Source of the DNA: Leptoclinus maculatus
Taxonomy: Eukaryota; Chordata; Actinopteri; Perciformes; Stichaeidae
Direction of reading: 5' to 3'
Length of the DNA stretch: 64,000 nt
NCBI GenBank assembly: GCA_032191485.1
Contig: JAVDOI010000130.1
Location: 364,001 to 428,000, forward strand
A model generated the notes under the pieces. That model was not told where the DNA came from, did not search any database, and saw only the letters and a list, made by a program, of their open reading frames with translations. Positions 1-11,497 of the stretch are shown here, piece after piece; positions within the stretch are counted from its first letter, which is position 1, and each line of letters starts with the position of its first letter. Made by a program: the position numbers and the translations under genes.

Positions 1-635
1 GTCTGATAATATACTCCCAGCCCCTCATGATGATAATGCTCCAAGTATTAATGACTCTAATCATGTCATGCCATCGCAGTGGCACCTTGTCAGCGCCAAA
101 TGGCGAGAACCTTTGGCTGTTGTAGTACCCCCCGCCCCCCAGCAGGAAACTTAGTTTACAGTTTGGTTATTGGTCCCTGTTCGCAGGGTGGTGCCCCGTT
201 ATTATTAATAATAATAATCATTAATAATTTGACTGACATTAATAATTCTATTGATGTCAATAATTTAGTTTTCTTAAATGCTGATAACCCAAACACGCTC
301 CTTTTCGTTCCCAACAGTATCTTGCTGTTTGTGTAATAGAAACTTGATATTCTTATGTTTATTTTATATTCTTATAAGTAGAACTGTTTTATATACTTCT
401 ATCATATGCTTGCATCATGAGACTTGTGATCCATGCAGCAGCTTGACTGCCTGCACCCATATCCTCTTCTTCTGTGAGTTGGATAACAAGTAGCTATTGT
501 GTTCACATGTTCTGTGCCTTAAGGATAGAACGTATATGTCTGTGTGTCTGTTGTGACACAGATAAAGCACCTCTTGTACTTTAGCTACCACCTGAAACGG
601 GATGTTCCATTACACAGGCCCCCACCCTTGATCAC
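1..635. other. No recognised gene (left edge)
   Basis: AT-rich DNA with a short C-rich run near 128-142 and ATT/AAT-rich tracts near 200-265. Two short open frames here show no recognisable domain or splice context and are treated as chance. The mirror copy is 45434-46068. Confidence 0.6.
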
Positions 636-1223
636 TCTTCTCTACTAGCTGTACACCAGACAGGTTTGGCTCGCTGGATGCAGTCATGCTAATAACTTAT
701 TTAGCTTTTTAAAACAACGGGGACAGATCCAGTTAGGGAGTGAGGGAGGAGGAGGTAAGGAAACATGAGAACACCAGGGCACACATGGAGAACTCTGTCA
801 AGCTACATATGAGGCAAAGTGAACATCGTTTCTTCTACATAGTTGTCCTCAGTCTCATCTGCTTCACTTGGTCATGGAGGCATCAACATTTAATAGAGAT
901 GGTAAATTAACAGTGAAAACTCATCATAGCCTGTATCTATGTATGTATGTATGTGTGTGTTTTATATTATACTGAATATTATTATATGATATATATATTA
1001 TATTATACTGAATTCCCTGTGAGGGTGACATTAATAAAATGTCCTGACGTGTTTATCAAAGTGCTATTTACTGCTTTTTTTCGTGTTGGAATAAATGTTA
1101 AATATTTAACTGCAAAGTAGTAATGCGTGTTTGATGCCTTCATTTTTTTTGCATTAAATCATACTGGGATGTTTGCAGAAATTGATTGGATGGCCCTAGA
1201 ACATGTTCCACCAGCCGCCACTG
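636..1223 (-). mobile_element. hAT-like non-autonomous element, partial copy
   Basis: The stretch from the motif CTTCTCTACTAGCTGTACAC to the terminal CCAGCCGCCACTG matches the right half of the complete hAT element at 47612-48794, including the shared TTTTTTTCGTGTTGGAATAA region and a microsatellite in the middle. The left terminal repeat and an 8-bp target duplication are not visible, so this is a truncated copy. Confidence 0.7.
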
Positions 1224-1593
1224 GGTCCAGGTCATTTGGGTCACTTGAAGCTGTTGTTAAAGGACTGCTGTTTCTAAGCTTTCGTCATCAAGAGTTTCCT
1301 GCTTTGTGGCAGACAGAAGGTGTTTTCATTACTTACGACTGTAACGGTGTGTCAAAATGTTGATGGAAAACTAATTACACTGTTTAAAGAGGACTCCATT
1401 CCAGTACTGGTGCAACTAAAAACAATAAGGATTTGGTTCCATTTAGAGGTCTAAATGGAATAGAGCCATTTCGATTACACTGTGTTTGACAATTAATCTG
1501 TGCTCTAAGGTCTAAAAACAACAACTAAGAAGATAAGCAGCATGCACCACACATCACTGTCAACATATTTAAAACCACTCTCAGGTTATTACT

Positions 1594-1853
1594 GGGCGAT
1601 TGTGGCTCAGTGGTAGAGCAGGGTCGTCCTTCACTCAGAGGATCCGTGGTTCGATCCCTGACTCCGCTAGTCCATGTTGATGTGTCCTTGGACACTTAAC
1701 CCCAAATTGCTGTACTGTTGATGTGTTTGAATGTTAGTTAGTCTGATGAGCAGGTGGCACCTTGCATGAGACCCTGTCATCAGTGTGTGAATGAAGACAT
1801 GTAGTGTTAAAGCGTTTTGAGTGGTCGTAGGATTAGTCCATTTACCGACGGTA
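1594..1853 (+). mobile_element. tRNA-derived SINE
   Basis: The head (1594-1669) looks like a tRNA: an A box around TGGCTCAGTGGTAGAGC and a B box GGTTCGATCCC with normal spacing. It is followed by a non-tRNA body containing GTCCTTGGACACTTAACCCC and a tail with GAGTGGTCGTAGGA, a layout I associate with fish SINEs of the V-SINE type. The tRNA-like head continues directly into the body without a terminator, so it is a SINE and not a tRNA gene. Right-arm copy: 44216-44475. Confidence 0.75.
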
Positions 1854-1920
1854 CTTGAATAACAGCCAATAACTACACCACTGCACAAAGAAAGACTTTT
1901 GATACCATCATTCATTTAAT

Positions 1921-4857
1921 GCACATCTGCAAACATGTAAAAGCATATATACAAGTCTTATCACGGGAGACGTTACAAAAATGTGCAATGAACTGACATG
2001 AGACAAAGAGCAAAGTGAACATCTCTCTCACACACACAGAAATAAATACAAATTAAAAAGAGAAGCATGTGGATGCCATCAATTAGTAACAGTCCCTCAA
2101 AGAATATCCACCCAACACTTTTGCGCATGATAAAATATACTTTCAATCTGAACTGAATCTTCTGGATATAGATATCTCGCTAAAGAACACATGTTTAGTG
2201 AGAGGAAACGCTGCACGGAGCAGGAACACGTCTTCTTTCAAGTTCAATAAACAGAGTTATAGATTTATTAGTAGGATGTTAGCCCTGGACTCTCCGTGCC
2301 TTTAATCCAAAAGCTTGACACAATTTGGAAGAATACCTTCTTCAGGTGCACTTCGGTCACAAATAAATGAGCAGCTTCTTAACACCATTTAAAAGCATTG
2401 TATGGCTCCATACGGTGTTCAAAGTAAACAGAGCGTCCACACACAAACCTCAACAATATTAAAGAGTACATTTCAACAGTGTGTTCTGATCAGAATGCAA
2501 GTAAGATAAACGGATAAACGGTTGTTGTGCCTCATCCGTTTTGTAAAGAGGGTTGAGAAGGATACATGACAGAAATACTTCAGCAACCCTGGAAATGCTG
2601 GCTGTTTCCATTTGGGGTGTGTATATGAAGGCTCAAATTAGAAAATACAAGATGAGTTTCATGCTTGTTCATATTAACGCAGGGAAGCATTACATCATGG
2701 ATCTGCATAGAGTTCCTTCATACGAGTATGCTAAAGTATCATCAACATATTGTGAGCTGTTAAACAGCTTCTGAGATAACTTCTCACCAATGAACCGTAT
2801 TAACATGTTACAGATACACATTTACATTTGAATTATAGTGAAGACATGACCGGCCCGCCACATAGTATGTGCACAACGCACAGTGTGATCCTCAAAGAGC
2901 TGTGCTGGTGTTCACACTGAACAGTATCCTGCTGAACCAAAGGTCACCCTGCACCATGAACGCTGGAGGTGCTTAGCTATTAACTCAAAGTTAACCCTTT
3001 ATCATCACCTGCAGGTTGGGTTCTGGTGTGAAGCTGCTACCTCGGCTTGCTGTCACTCCGCTGTGAATCTTTAGCTGCATAAGCCCTCAGATAAAAAGGG
3101 AAAGAGTTAAGAGTTTCATGCTAATCATCAAGTAAAGAGGCTTTTAACACTTAACACTGCTTACGCCATTTTCTTCTCTGCTCCATCAAATGCTGCTGGC
3201 TAAACAGAAAGATAAGCAATAAGACACATTTGTCCTCAACGTGCATTTTGTTGAGGCAAGCATCCTAGAACCGTTTCTAGTCCCAGGACGCACACACTGC
3301 TTCATTCCACTGGGTTGAGACAACTTTCCATTAGTTAGTCCATAGGTTAGCCCTCAATACACGAGCCAATATTATGACAGACACATATGTCCAGTCATCC
3401 ATCACTGGTTCACTGATGTGAGCTGCGTCGACACGACCTGGTGCGTTCTTTTGGAGGCGTTACGTATTTAATCAACAACCTGCAGTCCAGTTCAATGTGG
3501 CTCAGGGTTTAACCTCCGTTTGATGTGTTGGATTTCTGATTGTAGCATAGGCCAAGATAATTATGAGGCTTAGGCCAGTTCCACATGCCAGTGATCCAGT
3601 ATTGTACTGTATTGGATCATTTGTGGTGGTAACATCTTTGTTAACATAAATGTTTCTCTCTCCAACAAACTGAAGAATCTCTAGAGGCTATCAAATCTCA
3701 ATTTCTTTGAAACTGACTGAAACATATCCTCAGCACAGAGGATTGAAGACTGTCTTTTTCTTTTATCACATTATTACAATTTAACTCAAAAGTTTTGTCA
3801 ATTCAAGACCATTTTAAGGCAAAATTCAAAGTCAGCTTCTTGTGGTTATAAAGACATGGTTATGTTTCTTAAAGTGGTATGACGTACGTATTGGTATAAA
3901 CGTGTTATTATTGGTCAATTTCATCCAATACGCAGCAGAATTACTGTAGGCTAGAGACAGCAGAAACCAGCAGCCTTCCAACTCGGAGTTAACTTGCTAT
4001 GCAATGCATTATAGGAAATAGTCAATCACAGGCAATGACTCGCCATAGACAATAGTACAAAGTGTTGTAATGAAGCTACGATAGAGCAACTGATGTTCAG
4101 TGTGAAAGGCAGCACAATTTCCTCTGATGTTCTTTCAATCGTCTTTAGTTCTGTCAAAGTAATACGACACTACAGGGAAATTCATCACATTACATTTCCA
4201 ACGGGACAAAAGGCGTCGTGTTGAGAAACAATGCTAAAGAAATAATGATTTTGTTTCAGAAGATTACTAATAACATATGTAATAGGCCAGGCTCATTACT
4301 TCAGATTCACTTGATGCACACAGAAAATGTACCCAGAAATACCATCTCCTGTTTCACATGATTAAACAGATACAGACAACTTTTCTTACATTAAAAACCT
4401 TCAACTTTGAAAAATGAAAAAACAAACATGCACTATAGTTCAACCCAATGAAACATTTGCTCGATCTGACTACATACGTGGTTGCAGAGGGAATTCTTGG
4501 CTCCGTTGTTAAACCTTTCTGGTACGTTTTCATGACAAACTAAGATCTGTAGTGTAGGACTAATGTGGCACATGTTGAGTGCGGTCACGATCATCAACAA
4601 GTCTCCACGGGAGAGATGGCTGTGAGAGAGGGGAATAGTCTCAGCATGTCTTCAAAAGGTTTCACGGTCGTCCCCGCTGACCAATCGTCAGACATCGAGA
4701 TAAAAAGCAGTGGGCTGGGTGTTCCAACATATCTGTCCAAGCTCTTCATTGATCAAGTCCTCCCACGATACATGTGTCACAGGACAATGTTTTGTAATGT
4801 TTAAACTCTCACCTTCCACATACGAGCAGAAAAGGCAGGAGGAAAAGAGAGAACAGG
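1921..4857 (-). other. Long gene-free stretch, probable tbc1d13 3' UTR
   Basis: About 2.9 kb without a supportable coding region, directly downstream of the tbc1d13 stop codon on the minus strand. An ATTAAA polyadenylation-type hexamer lies on the minus strand at 1915-1920, so much of this could be 3' UTR. That is inference from position only. Mirror: 41212-44149. Confidence 0.4.
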
Positions 4858-6530
4858 TTAGGAGTTGTCCCGCAGGTCTTTGGCCTTGATCAGGATGGTG
4901 TGGACATCTGAGATGGGGTAATCCTGAAAGGAACCGCAGTAAAGAAGAAATAAGAGCTTTTCAGTAAGAGCATCAGCTGCACTGTGTGTCTAAATATGAA
5001 GCCTCCCAGTGTATTATAAAAGCCTTACCTGCAGTAATCTCATATTGACCGTGAAGTCTCCGGCCAGTAAATTCTCTCGGATGAGTCTGTGAACAGAAGA
5101 AGTCAACACATGAAGAGCCAGAGGGGTCAATCAATGCTGGGCAGTACAGGGGTCACAATGTGAAACGCTCACATGAGCATGGCGCAGCAGACCAGGATGA
5201 GGAAGTGGAATCTGTCCAGGTCAGAAAACAGGGTGTCCCAGATGCGGATGACGTCAGGCAGGAGGAACTCCTGAGAGAGCAACAAGGTCAGCCAGCGGAA
5301 TGTGAAATACTGTGGTTTGATGTTCTGCTCTTCCTGTGTGGACAGAAGAAAAAGAAGGAAAACTGGAGACATGTCCATATCGTTGTCGACTTGTCCTTCA
5401 ACAGGCTCAGTTTGACTCGTGTTTCACATTCTCTGGTTCCAGGTTGTCGGATGATTCAGGGTCTGCTGCTTTCCTTGGTCTTGTATGATAGTAAACTAGA
5501 TATATTTTTCACTGTTTCCTGACAATTTATAGAACAATTATTTGATTAATCAAGATTGTTAGTTGCAGCTCTGATTTATATACATTCACAAGAGAAATGT
5601 ATGCTACAGAGATGCAAACTGCTCCGGACGCGCATTTAGGAATCCTACGGCTCGTCTCGGCAAGACCCACCCTGCATAGCTGCTTAAGGCAGAGATGATT
5701 GGTTAAGGTTAGGCATTGGACCCTCGTAGATCGGGTCAGGATAGCCCATTGGTCAGGACATAGGACCTGAACAAATCAGGTTACCAGTACCTGGGCGAGC
5801 ATGAATGTCTGGCCAATCTGAGTACTTGAATGCTGCACAGGGCGAGTCTTGTCAGGTAGAGCAGGAATATTCCTAATAACGTACCCCAGCCACATAGGCC
5901 TGGCACGGACATCTACTGTAGCAGAACGGAGAGAAGAGTCGGGAGTGACATGCTCAGTGTGAACCATTGATTTATTACAGGAGTAAGAAACACCCCTCTA
6001 GCTCCCTAAAGGGCCATACCAGCTTGAGATAGAGCTCCAGGTCTTTGTCTTTCAGCATGGAGTACACACTCTCCATCTTGTAGGTGATGCCACACTGAGA
6101 GTCATCAAGGCTCTTGATGAAGTTGTCTCTGTTCTCCGACATCAGGTTGGTGAAACAGAAGAACGTATCCGCTTCGGCGTGCTCTGAACAATGAAGCAGA
6201 CAGCAATCACAAAAAGGGCTTATTTTCATTTTCTACGAGTCCAACATCTCAAATGTTCCCTCTCAATGCCACCGACCTTTCCATTGGCTGTTGGAGACCG
6301 TGGCAAAAGTGTAGTAGATTGGCCCAACAATCTCATTCATGCCCTGTACGTAGGCAATCCCAGGGTTGAGTTTGGCATAGATGAAGAGGATCCGCTCCAC
6401 CACCTCCCAGTGTGCTTCGCTCCCATTGGGCAGCACCTCATACTCGTTAGATGGATACAGGTACAACGCCTTTCCAGGGGAGCTGACCTGGGAGAGCAGA
6501 TTCAGTTTACCCAAAAGTGGTGCCATTGTT
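4858..6530 (-). CDS. tbc1d13: TBC1D13 (Rab-GAP), 3' half, left-arm copy
   Basis: Five minus-strand exons with good AG/GT borders: 6277-6530, 6020-6183, 5173-5333, 5029-5086 and 4858-4923 (stop TAA). Spliced they encode about 233 residues strongly resembling the C-terminal part of TBC1D13, a TBC-domain GTPase-activating protein for Rab GTPases. Visible landmarks are EYEVLPNG, the glutamine-finger motif YVQGMNEI, HAEADTFFCFTNLM, KSLDDSQCGITYKME, WLTLLLSQEFLLPDVIRIWD and FTVNMRLLQDYP. The exons for the first roughly 165 residues, including the arginine-finger half of the TBC domain, are not seen upstream, where cfap97 lies in opposite orientation. The gene is therefore truncated, or its 5' exons are very far away. 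The methionine near the start of the first visible exon follows a splice acceptor and is probably not the true start. Confidence 0.85.
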
Positions 6531-7149
6531 CTGCAAACATTGTTTAATGTTGATTAGATGCGGCACATACAGTGATATTTATGTAGGAACAGCAGAGGAG
6601 ATGTGAAGAAAGACCACATCAGCCGCGGTGAGGTAACAAACAAAGTCCTGATGAAATGAAGAGGACACCAGGGCCTGAACTATGAAGCCAGTTCAACATT
6701 ACACCGGGAAGGCAACCAGGGTTTGATCTGACTAAAAGTGGTGGCGTTTAATGCATATGACCAATCACTGTGCAGCAGGTTGTGTCAGTTACCACTGTGT
6801 GAGGCAGCTGTCACGACTAGTTCAGCCTTTATTTTATGTAATTTGACAATATGTGACAATACATTGAGGTCCTTGAAAGTATGACTGTTGGTCGTTGGTA
6901 AACGGTTTAGTAAAAAAATGCTGAATTGTAATATTATGGCAACTCGTTTCAATTAAACTAAGCTAATGTAGGCTAACATCAGTTGGCACTTGTTGCCAGG
7001 GCAACAATAAACACTTCAGCGTTCTGAAGCATTGTACTGTTTCGAATGATGACAACCAGTGAAACCTATTGATTTATTCATTGACCTATTCATTCATTCT
7101 GGACACTGCACGGCAACAAGTGCAAAAACACAGCTGTTTGGTTTTAAAC
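6531..7149. other. Region between tbc1d13 and cfap97
   Basis: About 0.6 kb between divergently read gene pieces. It holds the splice acceptor of the first visible tbc1d13 exon (minus strand) and the 5' side of cfap97 (plus strand). No further tbc1d13 exon and no convincing promoter element was recognised. Mirror: 38920-39538. Confidence 0.5.
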
Positions 7150-9762
7150 ATGACAAACCATCGTCACAGCAGCGTAGATGCAGACTCTGAGAGCCCCTCT
7201 AGCAGCAGAAGTGGGAGAAGCAGTGTATATTCCCCCACCCTTCCCAGACCCAACAAGCCTTCTTTGTCCCCTGGAGTGAGAAGGACCAGCATGGACTCAG
7301 CAGGATCTCAGGACATGCCTATCGACCGTACAGAGGAGTCGGAGGATACAGTGACAGATGTGAGCCCCCTCTCCTCTCCTGACATCAGCCCTCTCCGGTC
7401 ATTGGACCTGAACCACACAGAGGCTGAAGAGGGAAGCCCTAAAAAGCAGCAGCAGTTGGAGAGTGTGCCCTCCAGTGGCCTCAGCGACATGCATCAGGAT
7501 GAGGACTCAGATCGGGATGTAGATGAGCGTGAGTAAAACTGCCGTCCTTGTCTGTCAGTTATGTTTTCGATGCTCTTTTTGGTTTCTGGCCCCTTAACCT
7601 TTTCCTACCTAGCCCCATTTTTAGGCTTCTGCTCGAAAATACTATACCCATACTCAAAGGGGCCTTACTCTCTAACTACATGGTCTATTTGAATAATTTC
7701 AATTAAAAATAAACAAACATAACAGAGATAAATAAATATCACAGTGCAGGAAGAGGCAAAAAGCCAACTGGGCTTATTTGAAGCCTCCACCTATATAATA
7801 TTACAATGTTTCAATATTACAGAGAACATAAAATGAATATGCGTAAGATATGGCTTGTGTTTATTCCGGGCCAATCTCCAGGGCCCAGACCAGGACGTAC
7901 AGCGATGAAGAAAACCCATATGGCCAGCAAGTCGCCTCAGATTCGGTTCTCTCACAACGCACACAACAGGCAGCGGGAACAGCAACGCATCGAGAGGGAC
8001 AACTTGGTGAGTTTTGCCTCCTGTGTGGAATGATTCTCAATTTAATACAAGAACTAAACTCTAAACATTAGTATCGGTATAGGCAATCCTGTCACTCTAA
8101 TTCTTCGGTTTTTCCTTTCTTTTGGCTTTTCAAGACACTTTGTTCAGTGCTCTTTCAAATAAAGTTTGGATTTTACAGAAAGTTTTATTTATTTATTTTT
8201 TCTACTTAATTTGCAAATTCTCCCAGAAAAAACATTTTCTGGGAGAATTTGCAAATTAAGTAGTTTAAGTAATTAGTGATACGATAGATAAACATGTGTT
8301 TGTAACTTGACTATACTTTAGTTGACATTTATTTGAGGATACTAGTAAGTTGGGTTGAGTTAAGAGTGCCTCCCCTGAAAGCAGACACGGATGGACTTGA
8401 ACAGATGGCAGCAGGTGGCAGACGAGCAACGCCACAGAGTGACGTTATAAGACAGTTCAGCCTCTGTAGCTTTGGCCTCTCACCCCATGTACTAACTCTG
8501 CTTGACCACTTTGTGATAGAAGCAAGTTTCAAGTTGAAAATTCACTTTAACCCTGATTTCCTTTTGCCAAGCCAATTAGAATTCATAGAACATAGATTGT
8601 TTTGAATCATTACTTACTCTGTAAAAAATGTCATTGTGTTTCTTTCAGGCTTTCTTGAAGAGGCTGGAGTCCGTCAAGACAACACCCAGCCTAAGGCGTT
8701 CAGAACAACTGAAGGACTACCAGCGAAACACCAGAATCTTGGGAGCTCCTTCGTACCCCGTCTGTACCAGCAAGGCGCCCTCAGGTAGAGACCTTGGGTC
8801 TGGATCGGACAGCTTTTGTTGTGTTCAAAATGTGCTGTATAACCTAAACAGCATGGTGATTGAGTACCTGCTCATGCAAACAGATTAGCAGACTGTTTAA
8901 ATAACAAGGATGTGCTTTCTTGGTCATATTAATAAGACCGTCTCTCCAACCACTTATGTATTTCAAAAGTCCGACTAAACCATGGGGGCCAGGGGATTTG
9001 GGTTATCGCTTTAAGACAAACCCACTAGTGAGGTAGCTGCACACGATAAAAGTACCTGTGCTCCTGAGTGCTTAGATCCCACAAGAGCAGCTACCAGCTG
9101 CATTTAGTTATTTTGTAGGAGCCTGCTGTTGATTGCATGTGTTGACTTCATCAAAGTAAAGAAACTAGATCAGCATGTCGCACTACGCTGCGCTGCGCCT
9201 CTCAAATTGAAGGCTGCAGATTTAGCACACGTGTCTGAGCTGCTTCCTTCAGATGCTGCAGAGATTAAGTTAACAGAAGAAGAATTTCACACATTAAAAG
9301 GCTGCTTTGGATGACTGATACTAGTAAGAATCCCCCATTACATCAGTTATGACTGATTTACTGATGTTCCCCTTGCCATATATTTAACATGGTTGAAGAG
9401 TTTTGAATATTTTCTAGTTACATTTAGTCAAAAATCAAACTTTAAATAATTTGCCAACAGTACATAGTAGTTTTTTAACTCTGATAGTTTGTGTGTGTTT
9501 ACCTGTACTGTACCTGTTTATTATGGCCTGTTATGGTTGAAATGGTCAAATATTAAATGTAAGTGATATATTGTCTTCTCAATAGAAATTTGGATTATAA
9601 ATTCAAAAGGTACATTATGGTTTCTGATTTGATGATGAAACGGTTAATCTGTAATCAGAACATGTCTCTTTGTCGTTCACACCAGCAGGTCCCAGGCCAG
9701 CCTGTTCCACCCACCACAACTTCAGAGCAGTTTACACGGCTAACCTCAGCAAAACACCCTGA
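7150..9762 (+). CDS. cfap97: CFAP97 (Hemingway-like) short gene, left-arm copy
   Basis: Four exons, 7150-7528, 7882-8006, 8649-8784 and 9689-9762 (TGA), splice with consistent phases into about 237 codons. The first exon carries the CFAP97 hallmark EESEDTVTDVSPLSSPDISP. The second and third carry the conserved C-terminal block HNAHNRQREQQRIERDN followed by LKRLESVK and RRSEQLKDYQRN. CFAP97 proteins are linked to cilia and flagella. Known vertebrate CFAP97 proteins are about twice as long, so this copy lacks most of the N-terminal region. ATG at 7150 was chosen because upstream codons in frame give no CFAP97-like sequence; a missing upstream exon remains possible. AATAAA near 9815 is a plausible polyadenylation signal. 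The last exon encodes a short unfamiliar tail. Confidence 0.8.
8202..8263. repeat. Perfect 29-bp hairpin in cfap97 intron
   Basis: Arm 8202-8230 (starting CTACTTAATTTGCAAATTC) and arm 8235-8263 are exact reverse complements separated by the 4-base loop AACA. It lies in the intron between the second and third cfap97 coding exons. Mirror: 37806-37867. Confidence 0.9.
8785..9688 (+). other. Last cfap97 intron
   Basis: About 0.9 kb between coding exons three and four of cfap97. One 61-codon frame (about 9129-9314) shows no family resemblance and no splice context. No other element recognised. Confidence 0.4.
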
Positions 9763-10621
9763 GAACATTGCCATTTTCAGATATCTAATCTACAAAGAAA
9801 TACATCGCTTTAAACAATAAAAAAGATATTTGAAATATTATTTTGGTGTTACGTATATTCTGTTCCTTATAAAATAAAGCTGCTTGTTCCAGCAGGTAGC
9901 GATGTGCTATTTTACAACAAGCTCAATAGCATAATGGACAGAACGTCTTTGTCTAATCTCTTCTCTCCTTAAACCAATGGAGCACATATGCCACACTTGT
10001 TTATAACAATAGGTTGTTGGTTAGGACAGTGGTTGTACATACTCAATATATGTCTGTGGTACTCGTAACAATATGAAAAGGTTCTATACAAAACCAAACA
10101 CCTCTCCGCTACTTTGTGGTGGATATTGTTCATCAGTGGAGCAGGTGTCACTGCAAAGTTGATGAATTCAGATTATTTTGCCAAGAAGTCTACCATGAAT
10201 GAAAATCAAGGTGCACTCACTGAATGTCACTTTCCAATGTAAAGATTGTGGAAAATGTTAATAGAATCCTTATTACTGTGTTTTAACTGCATTGTGCTCT
10301 ATAGCTTTTTCACTGAAGGCTGTTGACATGTAACAGATGTGAGTAATAAAGTCAATGATTGCTGTATTAGTTTCAGGGTCCTGGTATTGTGCATGCTGGC
10401 TCTGAAACACTTGAATAGAACGGAGCCGTCGTTATTGTCATAAGTGACACCGCTCTATCACGCTGGTACCGCTCTATAGAGGGATGTACAGACTACTAGC
10501 AGTGTTTTAAATAATCAAGCACATTGTATTCATATGTGAATAACGTCTATTAATTCCTAATAGGTAGGTAGAGATCTTCCAACTGTATATTAATGTGTTC
10601 CATTGATTCTCTCATATACAG
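9763..10621. other. Intergenic stretch, nothing recognised
   Basis: About 0.86 kb between cfap97 and the BEN-domain exons. It contains the probable cfap97 polyadenylation signals (AATAAA near 9815 and 9870) and no supportable gene or repeat. Mirror: 35448-36306. Confidence 0.5.
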
Positions 10622-11497
10622 CACGCCTTGGCTGGCAGCACAGTGACAGTTTCAAAGAGGGCCTTCCTGCAGCTTAATAGATCACGGATGACCCTTTTTT
10701 GCCAGGAGCTGGCTACCCTGGTATTCACCAAGGAGGTCCTTGTGGTGTCCACCTTGACTGGGAAGTCTGGGAAAGTGGGAACGCCTAAAAGGCAACTGGA
10801 CGTTGCCAAAGTGCAGGCCATAACAGGTAAGTAATTGTCTCGAGTCGTATGTAGACAATTTAAAGCTTCTGTGATTTATAAAGCAGCAGGATCACATGTT
10901 CGTGGTAAACACACCACCAGTGATGAAATATATATGTTTGAGCTGCACTGGTAGGATTATTGGCATGATATTGATATAGTTCCTCAATGTTAATCCTGAT
11001 TACGTCCTATCATTTCATGGCCATAGTTCCCAACTGAGGCCCGGTGGGCTTGAACACGGAGAGGAGATTCCCATGGAGGCGGAGCCACAAGAGAGGAGCC
11101 CGGACGAAGGGGCTCTGCCGTCGCTGTGTCTGAAGCAGGTCTACCCCAAGTACACCAAGCAGTTCAACTACCTGCGGCTGGTGGAGCGAATCGCCGCTCT
11201 GTTCATACGCTTCCTCGGGGTCAAGGGCAACATGCGCATGGGCCCCACCGCCTTCCGAACTTTCATCAGGTACACGTTATTTAATTATTTCCTGGGGTTC
11301 GCACATTCACAAAATGTACAGGATTTCCTGTGTAGTCAAAATAGAAGAAAATGTTGTATGAATATGCTGTGCGACATCTCTCGTCTCTTCTCTTTACAGA
11401 TGCTGTTATTCAAGAGTTTCCGCAGACGAGAGCCTCGGACGTGCGAGCGGCCATCAGAAGGAAATGCAACAATGAGCAGTTCAACAAAAAGAAATGA
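10622..11497 (+). CDS. BEN-domain protein, 3' exons, left-arm copy
   Basis: Exon 10622-10826 (acceptor TATATACAG, donor GTAAGT, phase 1) and exon 11400-11497 (acceptor TCTTTACAG, stop TGA) join in frame. Together they give about 100 residues resembling a C-terminal BEN domain, a DNA-binding or protein-interaction fold of chromatin regulators: CQELATLVFTKEVL, STLTGKSGK, RQLDVAKVQAIT, then AVIQEFPQTRASDVRAAIRR and KCNNEQFNKKK. No upstream exons are seen, so only the 3' end is present. A separate exon-like frame lies between the two (see next entry) and must be skipped to keep this reading frame. The BEN assignment rests on remembered family pattern, not a search. Confidence 0.6.
11027..11269 (+). 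pseudogene. Exon-like fragment of unrecognised gene
   Basis: A high-quality coding stretch from about 11027 or the ATG at 11073 to a GT donor at 11270. It reads MEAEPQERSPDEGALPSLC, then KQVYPKYTKQFNYLRLVERI and MGPTAFRTFIR. GC content and codon use look like real coding sequence and contrast with the AT-rich flanks. Its exit phase (2) does not fit the next BEN exon (which needs phase 1), and its entry does not join cleanly to the previous one. It is either an alternative exon, a captured exon from another gene, or part of a broken gene. I do not recognise the family. Confidence 0.5.

Noticed and set aside
79..336. 85-codon frame at the left edge (and its mirror)
   Set aside because: Low-complexity content with an isoleucine/asparagine run from an ATT-rich tract; no domain and no splice context.
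1594..1669. Possible tRNA gene
   Set aside because: A and B boxes are good, but the acceptor stem is not paired, there is no T-run terminator, and a SINE body follows directly.
5160..5522. 120-codon plus-strand frame over tbc1d13
   Set aside because: It is antisense to a confirmed tbc1d13 exon and has no family resemblance of its own.
6191..6547. 118-codon plus-strand frame
   Set aside because: Shadow of the tbc1d13 exon on the opposite strand.
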